DNA of 64,000 nucleotides from Geminicoccaceae bacterium (GTDB lineage Bacteria; Pseudomonadota; Alphaproteobacteria; Geminicoccales; Geminicoccaceae), in assembly GCA_025999455.1 (NCBI GenBank), contig AP024683.1, forward strand, positions 2,239,501-2,303,500, in the 5' to 3' direction. Made by a program: the position numbers and the translations under genes. Shown here piece by piece: positions 1 to 9,833 of the stretch; within the stretch, counting starts at the first letter, position 1; each line of letters begins with the position of its first letter. The notes under the pieces were generated by a model. The model was not told the origin of the DNA and ran no database searches. It saw only the letters and a program-made list of their open reading frames with translations.

Positions 1-695
1 CGGAGCGCGGTCGCGAAGGCGGGGAGGCCGCGCGCGGCCGGGCCGAGCCACTCCTCGAGCGGGACGAGGCGGGCCGCGGCCGCGTGGAGGAGGGCCCGGA
101 GTTTCGGCTGGGCGAGCCCCTCGACGAGCGGATAGAGGGGGAGAGGGCGAGGTGCCGCGGCGAGCTCGCTCGGCAGGAGCTCGGGATGGGCGATGCGGAA
201 GCGGCCAGCGTGTCGGCCGAGCCGGCCGTGGACGAGGCGGACGGCACCGACCGCGAACGGGCGGAGCATCCATTCGCCGCGCAGATGGAACCAGACGAGC
301 TCACCCGGCCGTCCGCCGGCTTCGACCGGCACACGGGTGGGTCGCCCGGCGCGCCCGAGCACGGGCGGCCCGGTCACGGTGACGCGGAGGGTGATCGCCG
401 CGCCCTCCGCGACGAGGTCGGGATCGTCGGCCGGGCGCGGATCGAGCCAGTCGCGGGGCAGCAGCCGCAGGAGATCGAGGACGCGCGGCGCGTCACGACC
501 CAGGAGGCGGGCGAGGGCGGCCGCCGTCGCGGGGCCGACCCCCGGCAGGCTCGTGAGCGGGGCCAGGAGCGGGGCGAGCGCCGAGGCGGGTTGCCCGCGC
601 GCGTCCTCGCGTCGCTTGGCCGGCAGGCCCAAGTCGATTACATCTCCGCCACGCTGGCGCCTCCGGGCGCCTCTTCCCGGAGCGGCACTTAGCAT
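1..695 (-). CDS. recG: ATP-dependent DNA helicase RecG, N-terminal part (runs off window)
   Basis: Open minus-strand frame continuing past position 1, so only about 230 N-terminal residues are present. RecG unwinds branched DNA and drives fork regression in recombination and repair. The visible part matches the RecG wedge region: a helix-hairpin-helix-like segment (PLTSLPGVGPATAAALARLL), then LLRLLPRDWLDPR, then an OB-fold wedge ending in LPLYPLVEGLAQPKLRALL. Helicase motifs lie outside the window. The start is uncertain. ATG at 695 overlaps the divergent sdhE start codon by two bases; a TTG at 632 has GGAG upstream and would give an N-terminus closer to that usual in the family. Divergence from sdhE-mfd is a common alphaproteobacterial arrangement. 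Confidence 0.85.
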   Translation of the reverse strand, partial: MLSAAPGRGARRRQRGGDVIDLGLPAKRREDARGQPASALAPLLAPLTSLPGVGPATAAALARLLGRDAPRVLDLLRLLPRDWLDPRPADDPDLVAEGAAITLRVTVTGPPVLGRAGRPTRVPVEAGGRPGELVWFHLRGEWMLRPFAVGAVRLVHGRLGRHAGRFRIAHPELLPSELAAAPRPLPLYPLVEGLAQPKLRALLHAAAARLVPLEEWLGPAARGLPAFATAL

Positions 696-978
696 GGACG
701 AAACCGACCTGGCCATCCGGCGGCGGCGGCTGCGCCACCGCTGCCGTTACCGCGGCTTCCTCGAGGCCGATCTCCTGCTCGGCCGGTTCGCCGACGCGTG
801 GCTCGATCGGCTCGACGGCGGCCTGCTCGACCGCTTCGAGGCGCTTTTGGCCGAACCCGACGTCGACATCTGGGATTGGGCGACCGGTCGCCGGCCCGCC
901 CCGGCCCGGCACGAGGGGGAGCTTCTGGCGCTCCTGCGGGATTTCGCCCGCGGGGGTGGCGCGGTCCGGGAGGCGTGA
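694..978 (+). CDS. sdhE: FAD assembly factor SdhE (YgfY/CptB family)
   Basis: A 94-residue protein of the small helical SdhE family, which promotes covalent flavin attachment to the succinate dehydrogenase flavoprotein in the cytoplasm. The family signature RGxxE is present as RGFLE at residues 20-24, followed by the usual acidic and Trp-rich C-terminal part (PDVDIWDWATG). The start is ATG 694 because the family begins shortly before the basic RRRRLRHRCRYRG segment. It diverges from recG and is followed after 8 bases by mfd, as in many alphaproteobacteria. Confidence 0.9.
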   Translation: MDETDLAIRRRRLRHRCRYRGFLEADLLLGRFADAWLDRLDGGLLDRFEALLAEPDVDIWDWATGRRPAPARHEGELLALLRDFARGGGAVREA

Positions 979-986
979 CGACCGCG

Positions 987-3900
987 ATGGCCGAACCGGC
1001 TCGGATCCTCGAGGCGCCGCCCGCACCCGTCCGCGCGCGGGCCGTTCTCCTCGGCAACGCGCGCGAGGGGCTCGAGGCACGCTATCTGGCCGACCGCCTC
1101 GCCCGCGGCCGGGCGCGGCAGATCCTCCACGTCGCCCGCGATCTCGACCGCGCCCGCCAGATCGCCGAGCTCGCCCGCTTCTTCGCCCCCGAGCTCGAGA
1201 TCCTGATCTTCCCGGCCTGGGATTGCCTGCCCTACGACCGGATCTCGCCGAACCCGCAGCTCATGGCCGAGCGGCTCTTGACGCTCGCGCGGCTCGCCGA
1301 GCCGGGCACGGCACCGCGGCTCGTCTTGACCACCGTGAACGCGGTCCTGCAGCGGGTCCCGACCCGGGAGACGGTGCTCGCGGGCCATCTCGTCATCGAG
1401 ACCGGCAAGCGGCTCGACCGCGAGGCGCTCGCGGTCCGTCTCGAGCGCGACGGCTACCGGCGGGTCGGTACGGTGGTCGAGCCCGGCGAATACGCGCTGC
1501 GGGGCGGGCTCGTCGACCTCTTCCCGATCGGCGCGGCCCGACCGGTCCGGCTCGACCTGTTCGGCACGGTCGTCGAATCGATCCGCCATTTCGACCCGTT
1601 GAGCCAGCGCTCGGCGGGCAAGCTCCGCCGCTTCGAGCTCGTGCCGGCGAGCGAGGTGCTGCTCGACCCCGCGGCGATCGAGCGGTTCCGGGTGGGCTAT
1701 CTGCAGGAGTTCGGCGCGGTCACCGACGATCCGCTGCTCGAAGCGGTGACCGCGGGGCGGCGCATCGCCGGCATGGAGCATTGGCTGCCGCTCTTCCACG
1801 AGCGGCTCGTCACGCTGTTCGACCATCTCGAACCCGAGGCCGAGGTCGGTTTCGACCATCTCGCGATCGAGGCGATCCACGAGCGCGCGGCGCTGATCGG
1901 CGAGCATTACGAGGCCCGTCGTACCCCACCCCTGGCCGGCACGAGCTTCGGCTCGGCACCCTACCGGCCGCTCCCGCCCGAACGCCTCTATCTCGACGAG
2001 CAGAGCTTCTCCCGGCTGATCGAGCCCCGGCCGCAGCACCGCTTCTCGCGCTTCGCCCCGCCACCCGCGCCGCCCGCCGGGATCGGCCGCTGCCTCGATC
2101 TCGGCGGCAAGCCGGCGCGCGACTTCACCCCCGAGCGGGCGAGCCGCGAGACGAACCTGTTCGATGCCGTCGTCGCGCATCTGAAGGCCGTGCAGGCGGC
2201 GGGCGAGCGGCCCTGCCTCGTGGCCGCGAGCGAAGGCGCGCTCGACCGCTTGCGGCAGGTCCTCGAGGATCACGGGCTCGAGGGGCTCGTGCGGGTCGGC
2301 AACGCGGCCGAACTCGCGGCCCTGCCCTCGGGCGTGGGCCTCGCGGTCCTACCGCTCGAGCACGGGGTCGTGGCGCCCGGGCTCCACTTCCTGACCGAAC
2401 AGGACGTGCTCGGCGAGCGGCTCGCCCGCACGGCGCGCAAGAGCCGCCGCGCCGACCGCTTCCTCCAGGACCTCTCGGCGATCTCGGAGGGCGATCTGCT
2501 CGTCCACGCCGAGCACGGGATCGGCCGCTTCGAAGGTCTCGTCACGCTCGAGATCGGCGGGGCGCCGCACGATTGCTTGAAGCTCGTCTACGCCGGCGGG
2601 GACAAGCTCTTCGTCCCGGTCGAGAACCTGGAGATCCTCTCGCGCTACGGCCACGCCGACGAGGCGGTGCCGCTCGACAAGCTCGGCGGGGTCGGCTGGC
2701 AGCAGCGCAAGGCCCGGATCAAGGAGCGGATCCGCGAGCTCGCGGGCGAGCTCATCGCGATCGCCGCCGAACGTGCCACCCGCAAGGCCCCGGTCCTCGA
2801 GCTCCCGCCCGGCGTCTACGACGAGTTCGTCGCCCGCTTCCCCTACGAAGAGACCGAGGACCAGCTCCGGGCGATCGAGGCCGTGCTCGAGGACATGGCC
2901 TCGGGCCGGCCGATGGACCGGCTCATCTGCGGCGACGTGGGCTTCGGCAAGACCGAGGTGGCACTCCGTGCCGCCTTCGTCGCGGCGATGAGCGGCAAGC
3001 AGGTGGCGGTGCTCGCGCCGACGACGCTCTTGGCGCGCCAGCATTTCAAGGTCTTCAGCGAGCGCTTCCAGGGCCTGCCGATCAAGATCGGCCAGCTCTC
3101 GCGGATGGTGAGCGCGCGCGAGCAGGAGGCGGTCAAGAAAGGACTCGCCGAGGGGACGATCGACATCGTGGTCGGCACGCACGCGCTCCTCGGCAAGAAC
3201 GTGAGCTTCAAGGATCTCGGGCTCGTCGTCATCGACGAGGAGCAGCATTTCGGCGTGGCGCACAAGGAGCGGCTCAAGAAGCTGCGCGCCGAGGTCCACG
3301 TCTTGACGATGACCGCCACGCCGATCCCGCGCACCCTCCACATGGCGCTCGGCGGGATGAAGGACCTCTCGGTCATCGCCACCCCGCCCGTCGACCGGCT
3401 CGCGGTGCGGACCTTCGTGATGCCCGTCGATCCGGTCGTGATCCGCGAGGCCCTGTTGCGCGAGCGGCACCGCGGCGGGCAGAGCTTCTACGTCTGCCCG
3501 CGCATCGCCGACCAGCCGAAGCTCAAGGAAACGCTCGACAAACTCGTGCCGGAGCTCAAGGTCGCGGTCGCCAACGGCCGGATGGCGGCCGCCGAGCTCG
3601 AGGCCGTCATGGCCGATTTCTACGACCGCCGGATCGACGTGCTCTTGGCCACGAACATCATCGAGAGCGGCCTCGACATCCCCTCGGCCAACACGCTGAT
3701 CGTCCACCGCGCCGACCTCTTCGGGCTCTCCCAGCTCTACCAGCTGCGCGGCCGGATCGGTCGCTCGAAGGTCCGCGGCTACGCCTATTTCACCGTCCCG
3801 GCCGACAAGAAGCTCGCCGAGACGGCCGAAAAGCGGCTCCAGGTCATCCAGTCGCTCGAGGGGCTGGGCGCCGGCTTCCAGCTGGCGAGCCACGACCTCG

Positions 3901-4499
3901 ACATCCGCGGCGCCGGCAATCTCCTGGGCGAGGAGCAGTCCGGGCACATCAAGGAGGTCGGCTTCGAGCTCTACAATTCCATGCTGCAGGAGGCGGTGGC
4001 CGAGCTCCAGCGTCAGCGCGCGGCCGCTCCGGCCGAAACCGAGGCCGGCGATTGGACCCCGCAGATCAGCATCGATGCGCCGGCCTTGATGCCGGAGAGC
4101 TGGATCGGCGATCTCGATCTGCGGCTTTCGATGTACCGGCGCCTCGCGAGCCTCGCCGAGCCGGCCGAGCTCGACGCCTTCGCGGCCGAGCTCGTCGACC
4201 GGTTCGGGCCCATGCCGCCCGAGACCAAGAGCCTGCTCGAGATCGTCGCGATCAAGCAGCTCTGCCGCAAGGCCAACGTCGCGAAGCTGGACGCCGGCCC
4301 CAAGGCCATGGTCTTGACCTTCCACGAGAACCGCTTCCCGCATCCGGAGCGGCTCGTGGCCTGGATCGGGCGGAGCGGGGGGCGGGTGCGGATCCGCCCC
4401 GACCACAAGCTCGTCCTCGCCGAGGAGACCAAGAGCCCGGACGAGCGGCTCAAGAAAGCCAAGCGCCTGGTCGCCGAGCTCGCCAAGCTCGCGGCCTGA
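987..4499 (+). CDS. mfd: Transcription-repair coupling factor Mfd
   Basis: A 1170-residue protein, normal length for Mfd, which removes RNA polymerase stalled at DNA lesions and recruits UvrA. In order it shows a UvrB-like N-terminal region (FPAWDCLPYDRISP near residue 80), an RNA-polymerase-interacting CarD-like domain around residue 500 (VHAEHGIGRFEGL), RecG-like helicase motifs with Walker A GDVGFGKTE near 649 and DEEQ near 750, the translocation motif GAGNLLGEEQSGHIKEVGFE, and the C-terminal TRCF domain. ATG 987 is preferred over a GTG at 975 that overlaps the sdhE stop, because a GGGAGG lies upstream at a workable distance. Confidence 0.96.
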   Translation: MAEPARILEAPPAPVRARAVLLGNAREGLEARYLADRLARGRARQILHVARDLDRARQIAELARFFAPELEILIFPAWDCLPYDRISPNPQLMAERLLTLARLAEPGTAPRLVLTTVNAVLQRVPTRETVLAGHLVIETGKRLDREALAVRLERDGYRRVGTVVEPGEYALRGGLVDLFPIGAARPVRLDLFGTVVESIRHFDPLSQRSAGKLRRFELVPASEVLLDPAAIERFRVGYLQEFGAVTDDPLLEAVTAGRRIAGMEHWLPLFHERLVTLFDHLEPEAEVGFDHLAIEAIHERAALIGEHYEARRTPPLAGTSFGSAPYRPLPPERLYLDEQSFSRLIEPRPQHRFSRFAPPPAPPAGIGRCLDLGGKPARDFTPERASRETNLFDAVVAHLKAVQAAGERPCLVAASEGALDRLRQVLEDHGLEGLVRVGNAAELAALPSGVGLAVLPLEHGVVAPGLHFLTEQDVLGERLARTARKSRRADRFLQDLSAISEGDLLVHAEHGIGRFEGLVTLEIGGAPHDCLKLVYAGGDKLFVPVENLEILSRYGHADEAVPLDKLGGVGWQQRKARIKERIRELAGELIAIAAERATRKAPVLELPPGVYDEFVARFPYEETEDQLRAIEAVLEDMASGRPMDRLICGDVGFGKTEVALRAAFVAAMSGKQVAVLAPTTLLARQHFKVFSERFQGLPIKIGQLSRMVSAREQEAVKKGLAEGTIDIVVGTHALLGKNVSFKDLGLVVIDEEQHFGVAHKERLKKLRAEVHVLTMTATPIPRTLHMALGGMKDLSVIATPPVDRLAVRTFVMPVDPVVIREALLRERHRGGQSFYVCPRIADQPKLKETLDKLVPELKVAVANGRMAAAELEAVMADFYDRRIDVLLATNIIESGLDIPSANTLIVHRADLFGLSQLYQLRGRIGRSKVRGYAYFTVPADKKLAETAEKRLQVIQSLEGLGAGFQLASHDLDIRGAGNLLGEEQSGHIKEVGFELYNSMLQEAVAELQRQRAAAPAETEAGDWTPQISIDAPALMPESWIGDLDLRLSMYRRLASLAEPAELDAFAAELVDRFGPMPPETKSLLEIVAIKQLCRKANVAKLDAGPKAMVLTFHENRFPHPERLVAWIGRSGGRVRIRPDHKLVLAEETKSPDERLKKAKRLVAELAKLAA

Positions 4500-4515
4500 A
4501 GCGGGGAGGGGACCC

Positions 4516-5439
4516 ATGCTCTTCTACACCCATCCCGCGAGCCTCGAGCACGACACGGGGCCCGGCCATCCCGAACGGGTCGAGCGGATCCGGGCGATCA
4601 CGAAGGCGGTCGACGCCGCGGCGATTCCGGGCCTCGTCCGCCGCGAAGCTCCGGAAGCGAGCCTGGACGCCATCCGCCGCGCCCATCCCGAGCCCTATCC
4701 AAGCCGCATCCGGGCGGCGATCCCGAGTGCCGGGCTCGCCCATCTCGACCCCGACACGGTCGTCTCGCCGGGGTCCTGGAAGGCGGCGCTCACCGCCGCG
4801 GGCGGGGCCGTGGCCGCGGTCGATGCGATCCTCGCGGGCGAGGATCTGCGCGCCTTCTGCTGCACGAGGCCGCCCGGGCACCATGCGGAGCCCGCCCGGG
4901 CCATGGGCTTCTGCCTGTTCGACAACGTCGCGGTCGCGGCCCTCCACGCCCGGCACGTGCACGGGATCGAGCGGATCGCGATCGTCGATTTCGACGTCCA
5001 CCACGGCAACGGCACGCAGGCGATCTTCTGGAGCGATCCGAAGACGCTCTTCGTTTCGACCCACCAATGGCCGCTCTATCCGGGCACCGGCCGGGCGAGC
5101 GAAACGGGGGGCGCGAACAACGTCCTGAACGTGCCGCTGCCGCCCGGGACCGACGGCCGGGCCTACCGGGCCGCGGTCGAAGCGCAGGTGCTGCCGAGGC
5201 TCGAGGCGTTCGCGCCCGAGTTCTTGTTCGTCTCGGCGGGCTTCGATGCACACGCGCGCGACCCGCTCGCGAGCTTCGAGCTCGTCGAGGAGGATTTCGC
5301 CTGGATCACGAGCCGGCTCGTCGAGATCGCCGAACGCCACGGCGGGGGGCGGATCGTCTCGGTGCTCGAAGGCGGCTACGATCTCGAAGCCTTGGCCGGC
5401 AGCGTGGTCGCGCATCTGCGCGCGCTGGCCCGCGCGTGA
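4516..5439 (+). CDS. Histone deacetylase family amidohydrolase
   Basis: A 307-residue zinc-dependent deacetylase of the arginase/HDAC fold. Bacterial members remove acyl groups from polyamines, acetoin-related targets or protein lysines; the substrate here cannot be told. Visible landmarks are the paired histidines in TRPPGHHAEP (residues 118-126), the zinc ligands Asp160 and His162 in DFDVHHGNGTQ, Asp244 in SAGFDAH, and the late Gly-Gly-Tyr loop (LEGGYD). The catalytic set is therefore intact. A GGGGAGGGG ribosome site precedes ATG 4516. It lies 16 bases after mfd and 11 before xseB, so co-transcription is likely. Confidence 0.88.
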   Translation: MLFYTHPASLEHDTGPGHPERVERIRAITKAVDAAAIPGLVRREAPEASLDAIRRAHPEPYPSRIRAAIPSAGLAHLDPDTVVSPGSWKAALTAAGGAVAAVDAILAGEDLRAFCCTRPPGHHAEPARAMGFCLFDNVAVAALHARHVHGIERIAIVDFDVHHGNGTQAIFWSDPKTLFVSTHQWPLYPGTGRASETGGANNVLNVPLPPGTDGRAYRAAVEAQVLPRLEAFAPEFLFVSAGFDAHARDPLASFELVEEDFAWITSRLVEIAERHGGGRIVSVLEGGYDLEALAGSVVAHLRALARA

Positions 5440-5450
5440 GGGGAGGGGCG

Positions 5451-5729
5451 ATGGCGGCCCAGGAGAAGGAGGTCCGTGCCACGGGCGCCGGGGAGCGGCC
5501 GATCGAGGCGATGAGCTTCGAGGAGGCGATGGCCGAACTCGAAGCGCTCGTGCAGAAGCTCGAGCGCGGCCAACTCGACCTCGAGGCCTCGATCGCGGCC
5601 TACGAGCGGGGCACGGCGCTGCGCCGGCACTGCGCGAAGAAGCTCGAGGAGGCGGAGCTGCGGGTCGAGAAGCTCGGCTTCGATCGCGAGGGGCGTCCCA
5701 CCCTCGAGCCCTTCGCCGAACGCTCGTGA
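5451..5729 (+). CDS. xseB: Exodeoxyribonuclease VII small subunit
   Basis: A 92-residue protein with the compact XseB core: MSFEEAMAELEALVQKLERGQ and LEASIAAYERGTALRRHCAKKLEEAELRVEKL, two helices that form the coiled coil binding the XseA large subunit in the single-strand-specific exonuclease. The roughly 20 residues before the core are poorly conserved and acidic. GGGGAGGGG precedes ATG 5451. The stop overlaps the GTG start of ispA by three bases; xseB-ispA-dxs is a widespread proteobacterial order. The large subunit gene is not in the window. Confidence 0.93.
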   Translation: MAAQEKEVRATGAGERPIEAMSFEEAMAELEALVQKLERGQLDLEASIAAYERGTALRRHCAKKLEEAELRVEKLGFDREGRPTLEPFAERS

Positions 5730-6634
5730 GCCCCGCCGAAGCGACCACGCTCCTCGTCGACCACGGCCGGCAGGTCGAGGCCGAGCTCGAAACCCTGCTC
5801 GCCGGTCTCGACCGGCCCGAGGCGATGCCGGCCGAACGGCGGCTCGTGGCCGCCATGCGCCACGCCGTGCTCGGCGGTGGCAAGCGGCTGCGCCCCTTCC
5901 TGGTCCGCGCCGCGGCGGCCCTCGGCCCGGCCGAGCCGGCGGCGGTCCTGCGCGTCGGTGCCGCGATCGAGCTCCTGCACGGATACTCGCTCGTCCACGA
6001 CGATCTCCCGGCCATGGACGATGCCGACACGCGCCGCGGCCGACCCTCCTGCCACCTGGCCTTCGACGAGGCGACCGCGATCCTCGCCGGCGACGCGCTC
6101 CAGGCGCTCGCCTTCGAGGTGCTGGCGCGGCCCGATTGGCCCGCTTCGGCGGAACTCCGGGCCGAGCTCGTGGCCGGCCTCGCCCGCGCCGCGGGTGCCA
6201 CCGGGATGTGCGGCGGTCAGGCCCTCGACCTCGCCGCCGAGGGTGCCAGCCTCGACGAGGCCGCGATCACCCGGCTGCAGGCGCTCAAGACCGGAGCCTT
6301 GATCGCCTTCGCGTGCGAGGCGGGCGCGCGGCTCGCCGGGCTCGACCCCGAGCGGCGCGACCTCGTCTCGACCTTCGCCCGAGCCCTCGGGCTCGCCTTC
6401 CAGATCAAGGACGATCTGCTCGACGCCACGGGCTCGGCCGAGGAGCTCGGCAAGCCGGCCGGCGCCGACGCGGCGCAGGGCAAGGCGACCTTCGTGCGGC
6501 TTTTGGGCGAGGCGGGGGCCCGGGCGCGGCTCGAGGCGGTGCGCGCCGAAGCGTCAAGGGCGCTTGACAAGCTCGGCCCCGCCGCGCTCCTGTTGCGGGC
6601 TACCCTCGACCTCGTCGTCGAGCGCCGCCACTGA
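5726..6634 (+). CDS. ispA: Farnesyl diphosphate synthase (polyprenyl synthetase family)
   Basis: A 302-residue cytoplasmic prenyltransferase condensing DMAPP/GPP with IPP to farnesyl diphosphate. The first Asp-rich motif is DDLPAMDD (residues 92-99) with the two-residue insertion typical of bacterial FPP synthases, and an aromatic Tyr87 five residues upstream, which in the family limits product to C15. The second motif is DDLLD (229-233). GGGKRLRP at 50-57 binds diphosphate. The GTG start at 5726 overlaps the xseB stop. Together with downstream dxs it forms an isoprenoid precursor operon. Confidence 0.93.
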   Translation: MSPAEATTLLVDHGRQVEAELETLLAGLDRPEAMPAERRLVAAMRHAVLGGGKRLRPFLVRAAAALGPAEPAAVLRVGAAIELLHGYSLVHDDLPAMDDADTRRGRPSCHLAFDEATAILAGDALQALAFEVLARPDWPASAELRAELVAGLARAAGATGMCGGQALDLAAEGASLDEAAITRLQALKTGALIAFACEAGARLAGLDPERRDLVSTFARALGLAFQIKDDLLDATGSAEELGKPAGADAAQGKATFVRLLGEAGARARLEAVRAEASRALDKLGPAALLLRATLDLVVERRH

Positions 6635-6657
6635 GGCGGGACGAACCGGGCCAGACC

Positions 6658-8592
6658 ATGATCGCGACGCCGCTCCTCGACCGTATCCGCGACCCGCGCG
6701 ATCTGCGCCAATTGCCGCGCGAGCGGCTCAAGGACCTCGCCGACGAGCTGCGCGCCGAGACGATCGACGCGGTCTCGGTCACGGGCGGCCATCTCGGCGC
6801 CGGGCTCGGCGTCGTCGAGCTCACGGTCGCCGTGCACTACGTCTTCGACACGCCGCACGACCGGCTGATCTGGGACGTCGGCCACCAGTCCTATCCGCAC
6901 AAGATCCTGACCGGCCGGCGCGACCGGATCCGCACTCTGCGCCAGCCGGGCGGCCTCTCGGGCTTCACCCGGCGCAGCGAGAGCGTTTACGACCCGTTCG
7001 GCGCGGCCCACAGCTCGACCTCGATCTCGGCCGGGCTCGGCATGGCCGTGGCTTCCCGGCTCGAAGGCATCGATCGGCGCGTCGTCTGCGTGATCGGCGA
7101 CGGGGCGATGAGCGCCGGCATGGCCTTCGAGGCCATGAACAATGCCGGGGCGCTCAAGGAGCGGATCGTCGTCATCCTCAACGACAACGACATGTCGATC
7201 GCCCCGCCGGTCGGCGCCGTTTCCGATTACCTCTCGCGGCTCGTGAGCTCGCACACCTATCGAAGCGTCCGCCACGTCGCCAAGCAGCTCACCAAGGCTT
7301 TGCCGCGGCCCCTGGCCCAGGTCGCGGCCCGGGCCGAGGAATATGCCCGCGGGCTCGCCACGGGTGGTACGCTCTTCGAGGAGCTCGGCTTCTACTACGT
7401 GGGACCGCTCGACGGGCACAATCTCGATCACCTGATCCCGGTCCTCGAGAACGTCCGCGACGATCCCACGCTCGGCCCGGTGCTGGTCCACGTGGTGACC
7501 CAGAAGGGCAAGGGTTTCCCGCCCGCCGAATCGGCCGCCGACAAATATCACGGGGTTGGGAAGTTCGACCCGGTCACCGGTGCCCAAGCCAAGGGCAAGC
7601 CCGGCCCGCCCTCCTACACCTCGGTGTTCGCCAAGGCGCTGATCGCCGAAGCCGAGCGCGACGATCGGATCGTCGCGATCACCGCGGCCATGCCGTCCGG
7701 CACCGGGCTCGACAAGTTCGCCGAGCGCTTCCCGAACCGCTGCTTCGACGTCGGGATCGCCGAACAGCACGCCGTGACCTTCGCGGCCGGCATGGCGGCG
7801 GAGGGGATGAAGCCCTTCTGCGCGATCTATTCGACCTTCCTGCAGCGGGCCTACGACCAGGTCGTCCACGACGTCGCGATCCAGAAACTGCCGGTCCGCT
7901 TCGCGATCGACCGGGCCGGACTCGTCGGCGCCGACGGTGCGACGCATGCCGGTTCCTTCGACCTCGCTTACCTCGGCTGCCTGCCCGGGATGGTGATCAT
8001 GGCGGCCGGCGACGAGGCCGAGCTCGTCCACATGGTCGCGACCGCGGCGGCATACGACGAAGGGCCGATCGCGTTCCGCTACCCGCGCGGGGAGGGGATC
8101 GGCGTACCGCTCCCGGAGCGGGGCACGGTTCTGCCGATCGGCAAGGGGCGCCTGCTGCGCGAGGGCGGGCATCTCGCGATCTTGTGCCTGGGCGCTCGGC
8201 TCGCCGAATGCCTCTTGGCCGCGGACGAGCTCACCGCCCGCGGCTACGCGCCGACCGTGGCCGATGCCCGCTTCGCCAAGCCCCTCGACCGCGAGCTCAT
8301 CCTCAGGCTCGCCCGGGAGCATCCGGTCCTGATCACGATCGAAGAGGGCTCGATCGGCGGCTTCGGCAGCCAGGTCCAACAATTGCTGCTCGACGAGGGC
8401 GTGCTCGATTCGGGCAAGCTCAAGCTCCGCAGCATGATCCTGCCCGATCGCTTCATCGACCACGGCACGCCCGCGGGGCAATATGCCGAAGCGGGGCTCG
8501 ACGCCCGGGCGATCGTCGCCAAGGCCCTGGCGCTCGTCGATTCGGCGCGCGCCGAGCGGCTGCGGACCGAGCCCCTGCCCGCGGCCGAGTGA
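6658..8592 (+). CDS. dxs: 1-deoxy-D-xylulose-5-phosphate synthase
   Basis: A 644-residue thiamine-diphosphate enzyme that joins pyruvate and glyceraldehyde 3-phosphate, the first step of the MEP isoprenoid pathway. It contains the N-terminal [15 protein letters not shown] segment, the TPP/Mg motif [18 protein letters not shown] near residue 147, the pyrimidine domain around 320-490 ([33 protein letters not shown]) and a transketolase C-terminal domain. The length is standard. The start is ATG 6658 with only a weak ribosome site. The last codons overlap the GTG of tlyA by four bases, implying translational coupling. Confidence 0.97.
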   Translation: MIATPLLDRIRDPRDLRQLPRERLKDLADELRAETIDAVSVTGGHLGAGLGVVELTVAVHYVFDTPHDRLIWDVGHQSYPHKILTGRRDRIRTLRQPGGLSGFTRRSESVYDPFGAAHSSTSISAGLGMAVASRLEGIDRRVVCVIGDGAMSAGMAFEAMNNAGALKERIVVILNDNDMSIAPPVGAVSDYLSRLVSSHTYRSVRHVAKQLTKALPRPLAQVAARAEEYARGLATGGTLFEELGFYYVGPLDGHNLDHLIPVLENVRDDPTLGPVLVHVVTQKGKGFPPAESAADKYHGVGKFDPVTGAQAKGKPGPPSYTSVFAKALIAEAERDDRIVAITAAMPSGTGLDKFAERFPNRCFDVGIAEQHAVTFAAGMAAEGMKPFCAIYSTFLQRAYDQVVHDVAIQKLPVRFAIDRAGLVGADGATHAGSFDLAYLGCLPGMVIMAAGDEAELVHMVATAAAYDEGPIAFRYPRGEGIGVPLPERGTVLPIGKGRLLREGGHLAILCLGARLAECLLAADELTARGYAPTVADARFAKPLDRELILRLAREHPVLITIEEGSIGGFGSQVQQLLLDEGVLDSGKLKLRSMILPDRFIDHGTPAGQYAEAGLDARAIVAKALALVDSARAERLRTEPLPAAE

Positions 8593-9410
8593 GCGGATCG
8601 GGTCCGGGTAAGCTCCGGCTCGACGAGCTCCTCGTCGCCCGGGGGCTCGCGGCCAGCCGGAGCCGCGCCCAGGCCCTGATCATGGCCGGGCGGGTGCGTT
8701 CGGCCGGGGTGCGGCTCGACAAGCCGGGCCGGCTCGTGGCCGCCGACCTGCCGCTCGAGATCGTGGGTGGGGACGGGGAGGAATGGGCCTCGCGCGGTGC
8801 CTCGAAGCTCCTCGCGGCACTCGACGCCTTCGCGATCGATCCGAAGGACCGGGTGGCGCTCGACATCGGGGCGTCGACGGGCGGCTTCACCGACGTCCTC
8901 CTGCGCCGGGGGGCGAAGCGGGTCTACGCCGTCGACGTCGGACGCGGCCAGCTCCTCTGGCGCTTGCGCACCGATCCGCGCGTCGTCGTGCTCGAGGGCG
9001 TCAACGCCCGCCACCTCTCGCCTGCGCAGGTGCCCGAGCCGGTCGAGCTCGTCACCTGTGACGTGAGCTTCATCTCGCTGAAGCTCGTCCTGCCGCCGGC
9101 CATGGCGCTCACCGCCCCGGGCGCCTTCCTCGTGGCGCTGATCAAGCCGCAGTTCGAAGCCGGTCGGGAGGCGGTGGGGAAGGGGGGTGTGGTGCGCGAT
9201 CCCGCGGCGCACGCGCGGGTCTGCGCCGAGATCGAGGCCTGGCTCGCGGCACGGCCCGGTTGGCGGGTGCTCGGCATCGTGCCCTCACCGATCCTCGGCC
9301 CCGCCGGCAACAAGGAGTTCCTGATCGCGGCCGTGCGCGAAACGGCGACCGTCAGTTCCGATCCACCGCTTCCGGCCAGAAGTGCGGATCGAGAGCCGCT
9401 TCGATCGTGA
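8589..9410 (+). CDS. tlyA: TlyA family rRNA 2'-O-methyltransferase
   Basis: A 273-residue protein with an N-terminal S4 RNA-binding domain ([29 protein letters not shown]) and a Rossmann SAM methyltransferase domain ([27 protein letters not shown], then TCDVSFISL and [12 protein letters not shown]). TlyA proteins methylate cytidines of 16S and/or 23S rRNA, and some are annotated as haemolysins. The GTG start overlaps dxs. The last 59 bases lie antisense to the end of the convergent DUF29 gene, so the terminal residues after LIAAVRETA are not typical of the family and may be an extension. Confidence 0.9.
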   Translation: MSGSGPGKLRLDELLVARGLAASRSRAQALIMAGRVRSAGVRLDKPGRLVAADLPLEIVGGDGEEWASRGASKLLAALDAFAIDPKDRVALDIGASTGGFTDVLLRRGAKRVYAVDVGRGQLLWRLRTDPRVVVLEGVNARHLSPAQVPEPVELVTCDVSFISLKLVLPPAMALTAPGAFLVALIKPQFEAGREAVGKGGVVRDPAAHARVCAEIEAWLAARPGWRVLGIVPSPILGPAGNKEFLIAAVRETATVSSDPPLPARSADREPLRS

Positions 9411-9816
9411 AGGGGCAGGTCTCGGGAAAGGTCGAGAGCGGGAGACCGGTCTCGTCGGCGGCTTGGCCGCGGGCCTCCGCGTACACCCGCGCGAAGACCT
9501 CCGGTAGCGTCGCGGCGAGGCTCGGGCTGTCGGCCAAGAGACGCGCGATCTCGCGGCGTCGTTCGCCGATCGTCGCGCGCCAACTGCGGCTCCGGCGCTG
9601 CGGCTCGTAGCGCCATTTCGCGAGATGCGTGAGCAGGCGGAAGAGCCTGGAGGCGAGCTCGCGGCGTTCCGAGCGGGCCAATTGCTCGATCTCCTCGGCG
9701 ACGTTCTCCCAATCGACCGCCACCGGCACGTTCAACTTGGCGCGTGCGGCCGCCCGCAGTGCCGCGGCCTGCGTCTCCGCCCAAACGACCAGATCGTCGT
9801 CGTACAACCTCGCCAT
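9352..9816 (-). CDS. DUF29 family protein
   Basis: A 154-residue helical protein of unknown function with the DUF29 pattern: N-terminal YDDDLVVWAETQAAALR, then DWENVAEEIEQLARSERRELASRLFRLLTHLAKWRYEP, then SWRATIGERRREIARLL and C-terminal [19 protein letters not shown]29 genes are common in alphaproteobacteria and cyanobacteria, often in several copies. The start at ATG 9816 lies 17 bases after the stop of the metC-like gene on the same strand, so they probably share a transcript. Its 3' end overlaps tlyA tail-to-tail by 59 bases. Confidence 0.85.
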   Translation of the reverse strand: MARLYDDDLVVWAETQAAALRAAARAKLNVPVAVDWENVAEEIEQLARSERRELASRLFRLLTHLAKWRYEPQRRSRSWRATIGERRREIARLLADSPSLAATLPEVFARVYAEARGQAADETGLPLSTFPETCPFTIEAALDPHFWPEAVDRN

Positions 9817-9833
9817 GGGCCGGAGATAGGTGC

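Noticed and set aside
747-2273. Long minus-strand frame antisense to mfd
   Set aside because: Its product is an Arg/Glu/Asp-rich chance sequence without domains. It lies wholly antisense to conserved sdhE and mfd; long antisense frames are expected at this GC content.
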